A DNA stretch of 7,524 nt from an uncultured Bacteroidota bacterium (GTDB lineage Bacteria > Bacteroidota > Bacteroidia > Flavobacteriales > Flavobacteriaceae), in assembly GCA_903819815.1 (NCBI GenBank), contig CAIJFC010000096.1:1-7524 (forward strand), in the 5' to 3' direction. Shown here piece after piece: positions 5,384 to 7,524 of this stretch. Numbering within the stretch: position 1 is the stretch's first letter; each line of letters starts with the position of its first letter. The notes beneath the pieces are model-generated. The model saw nothing but the letters and a program-made list of their open reading frames with translations, made no database searches and was not told where the DNA came from. The position numbers were made by a program, and so were the translations under genes.

Positions 5384-7297
5384 TTAGGAAAACTGTGTTA
5401 GTTGAAAACTATCTTTAATAAGTTCTTCTAGATCTTTAATGGTATAAAGAGCATTCTTTAAATTCTCTTTATCTACTTTATTTAAATCTTCTAAATTAAT
5501 GAATTGACCTGAATTGTCGTATCTCAAACCTTCAGTAGTTTTTATTTTAGAAAGAGATTGATAGGCGTCAGCACAATTTAAATAAAGTTCTGAATTCTTT
5601 AAATCAACCATCGCAAGATGCTTAAATCTCATGAAGGTATTGTTTATTCCACGAATATTATAACTAATTACAAATAGTCTAGCAGCATCAATTAATGGTA
5701 ATAAAGCACGGTTTTTAATATCAAATTTTCCTTTGTTTTGACCCGTTTCTTCAACATTTATTTTCTTGAAAAAGCTGAATGCGGGTGGTTTTCTTAACGC
5801 ATCATTACCTAAATAATCAAAAAATAATTTGTTTTTTCTAGTATTTACAAAAATAATATCGGTAATAGCATCTTCTAATTTTTGTTCACCAAAAGCAATC
5901 TCATAATCAAAGAAAATACTACTAATGTCATTGTTTATTTCACCTGGAATTTTAATCCAATTACTGTATTGTTTCATCCATTCTGTCATCGATTTACACC
6001 AAATTAAATTACTGGCAATATGGCCATTTGGACAAGGTTGGTAACCAACAACTTCTAAATTGGATACTGCTTTCTTTGCTAATCTTAAAAAATAATTTTT
6101 AACATCACGATATTTTTCTGCAGCAACATCTTCAAAAATTAAAATACTATCTTGATCAGTAAATAATAACTGCTCTTTTCTGCCTTGACTACCAATGCTA
6201 AGCCAAGCAAAACGTGCAGGAGGGGAGCCAATATCTAAAATTGCTAATTCTATTGATCTTTTAATTATTGCAATATTAATTTCGTTAGCAATATTAGTAA
6301 TATGGGCTAAAGGTATATTTTTAGATAATGAGGTGTAAATTAAATCGGTTACTTTTGATCGAACATTTTTTAGTTCCGTTGCATTTTGAGAACGCTTAAT
6401 TTCTTTAATAAAAACTCCAGGATTGCTAGCTTGAGAAACAATTAAATCATGTTCAGAAATCACCCCTTTAATATCCGTTTGATCTGATCCATCGATTGTT
6501 ACACATAAATGACTTACATTATTTTTTAATAATAATAATTGTGCTTCAGCCAATGAAACGTTTTCCGGAACAGCAATAACAGGGGAAGACATTATTTTAT
6601 TAATTGGCATATTTATATCAACGCGGCCAGAAGCTACTTTAATTCTCATGTCGGTATCCGTTACAATCCCAATAGGAAGGTTGAGTTCAGAAATTATAGC
6701 GCTATCCACTAAATTATCCGTCATCAATTGTGCAACATCCTTAATTATGGTATTCGGAGAAATTTTTAAAGGAGATCTATTGTATGCTAATGTTTGAAAA
6801 TATTGAATTTCAGAAGGTTTAGACGAGAAAGAAATATTATCGGATAATAATTTTCCTTTATTTTCAATATCCGAAGGATTACTGGTGTTGTTAGCAAAAC
6901 TTTCTAAAAGGAAATTTAAAACTTCCGAATTTTGTGCAACAAAGGGTCTGAAGGTCGCAATTGGAATAGCATATATTATAGATTCCTCACGAGCTCTTGC
7001 AGTCATCATGTAGTTATTCTTAGCAAAAAAGGGGCGCAATCCAAATACATCGCCGGGAACACATTTATTTAATAAGGTTTCTTCGGAGTCTGAAATTACA
7101 AATAAATTTACCACTCCGGAGTCTACCATATAAAAGCTGTCGTGTAAAGTATCATTAATCTGAAATAAATCTTTGTTTTTTTCAAGATTAATAATTTTTA
7201 TACTCATTGCAACAATTGATAATTCTTCAATTGAAAGATTATTAAATGGTGGATATTGTTTTAAAAAGTAAGCTACACGAGAGACGATTGTATTCAT
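5384..7297 (-). CDS. cNMP-fold / CBS-pair / DUF294 nucleotidyltransferase (GlnD-like)
   Basis: The 637-residue cytoplasmic protein has four parts in order. A cyclic-nucleotide-binding-like barrel spans about 12-130. A CBS pair spans about 172-222 (ending PIGIVTDTDMR) and 234-290 (MSSPVIAVPENVSLAEA to GVISEHDL). A DUF294 nucleotidyltransferase domain spans about 310-450, with GSQGRKEQLLFTDQD (369-383) giving the G-S and D-x-D (381/383) catalytic motif, and PCPNGHIASN (421-430). A C-terminal helical DUF294 output domain spans about 460-630. Such proteins resemble the uridylyltransferase half of GlnD and may modify a protein, but no substrate is established. The barrel's phosphate cassette (82-102) lacks the usual Glu and Arg, so it may not bind cAMP. 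CBS pairs commonly sense adenine nucleotides, which would suit control by energy or AMP made by acs. It heads the leftward pair with the DnaQ-fold gene. Confidence 0.9.
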   Translation of the reverse strand: MNTIVSRVAYFLKQYPPFNNLSIEELSIVAMSIKIINLEKNKDLFQINDTLHDSFYMVDSGVVNLFVISDSEETLLNKCVPGDVFGLRPFFAKNNYMMTARAREESIIYAIPIATFRPFVAQNSEVLNFLLESFANNTSNPSDIENKGKLLSDNISFSSKPSEIQYFQTLAYNRSPLKISPNTIIKDVAQLMTDNLVDSAIISELNLPIGIVTDTDMRIKVASGRVDINMPINKIMSSPVIAVPENVSLAEAQLLLLKNNVSHLCVTIDGSDQTDIKGVISEHDLIVSQASNPGVFIKEIKRSQNATELKNVRSKVTDLIYTSLSKNIPLAHITNIANEINIAIIKRSIELAILDIGSPPARFAWLSIGSQGRKEQLLFTDQDSILIFEDVAAEKYRDVKNYFLRLAKKAVSNLEVVGYQPCPNGHIASNLIWCKSMTEWMKQYSNWIKIPGEINNDISSIFFDYEIAFGEQKLEDAITDIIFVNTRKNKLFFDYLGNDALRKPPAFSFFKKINVEETGQNKGKFDIKNRALLPLIDAARLFVISYNIRGINNTFMRFKHLAMVDLKNSELYLNCADAYQSLSKIKTTEGLRYDNSGQFINLEDLNKVDKENLKNALYTIKDLEELIKDSFQLTQFS

Positions 7298-7524
7298 TAT
7301 GAAATAGAATATTAAATAGTTGCGTAAATTTAAACTATATTATTATATCACACAATAGTAGTTGTGTTTATTACAAATTCTATTTTACATAATATAAATT
7401 ATAATTCAAATATTAATTTAGTTTAATAATAAATTGAAATGAAAAAATAAAGTAATCTTAAACTTAAATACATTTAAATAATAAAAAAATATGTAAATTA
7501 GCAATAATTAATTAATGAAATTTA
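7298..7524. other. A+T-rich non-coding region upstream of the DUF294 gene
   Basis: This 227-bp stretch is very rich in A and T and carries no credible reading frame. It should hold the promoter of the leftward DUF294/DnaQ-fold pair. No perfect TAnnTTTG box is seen on the minus strand; the nearest is TAGAATTTG at 7382-7374, with one extra base in the spacer. A short palindrome lies at 7350-7367. Confidence 0.6.
7350..7367. promoter_or_regulatory. Inverted repeat upstream of the DUF294 operon (candidate operator)
   Basis: ACACAA (7350-7355) and TTGTGT (7362-7367) form perfect 6-bp arms around a 6-bp spacer, about 53 bp upstream of the ATG at 7297. The arms contain C and G in an otherwise nearly pure A/T stretch, which makes them stand out. 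The size fits a helix-turn-helix dimer site. It could also overlap the promoter. No regulator can be named from the sequence. Confidence 0.3.

Noticed and set aside
7464..7477. Short palindrome TTAAAT-AC-ATTTAA
   Set aside because: Made only of A/T arms of 6 bp in nearly pure A/T DNA, it is expected by chance.
7515..7524. ATG near the right edge, preceded by TAAATTAG resembling a -7 box, as the start of a rightward gene
   Set aside because: Only three codons are visible and the box has one mismatch with no -33 element, so no gene can be supported.

Overview
The window is A+T-rich, tightly packed DNA with weak or absent Shine-Dalgarno sequences, A/T-rich leaders and a TAnnTTTG-type -7 box. 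These traits, together with the protein sequences, point to a member of the Bacteroidota, most likely Flavobacteriaceae. No RNA gene, insertion sequence, phage gene or CRISPR array is visible.

Layout: (1) At the left edge, on the minus strand, lie the N-terminal 87 codons of a FAD-dependent monooxygenase resembling anthraniloyl-CoA/salicylyl-CoA hydroxylases, and 1 nt upstream of it a DIM6/NTAB-type flavin reductase. They look like the head of an aromatic-CoA (probably tryptophan/kynurenine/anthranilate) catabolic operon running off the window. (2) A divergent regulatory region (868-1031) holds a 10-bp-arm palindrome, spaced ATTACAA boxes and a perfect TATATTTG -7 box. (3) A rightward three-gene operon follows: an MHS-family MFS transporter with a large extra loop, an 80-residue two-helix membrane protein, and acetyl-CoA synthetase (acs). 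(4) A bidirectional hairpin terminator separates this from (5) a convergent leftward pair: a multidomain cNMP-fold/CBS/DUF294 GlnD-like nucleotidyltransferase and a DnaQ-fold protein. (6) The last 227 bp are very A+T-rich non-coding DNA carrying the upstream region of that pair.

How the genes may work together: acs activates acetate to acetyl-CoA, and the transporter plus small membrane protein probably import its substrate. In many proteobacteria an acs locus also carries a DUF294/CBS nucleotidyltransferase and a DnaQ-like exonuclease, beside a sodium/solute symporter and a small two-helix protein (DUF4212/YjcH type). Here the regulators are kept, but the symporter pair seems to be replaced by an unrelated MFS carrier with its own small partner.

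The most striking observation is that the DnaQ-like protein has lost most of its catalytic residues (Ser at two metal-binding Asp positions, Asp for Glu, Glu for His), while the nucleotidyltransferase next to it keeps its G-S...D-x-D active-site motif. I infer an acetate-linked regulatory pair in which a probable pseudo-exonuclease works with an active nucleotidyltransferase. This is a hypothesis; none of it has been tested here.
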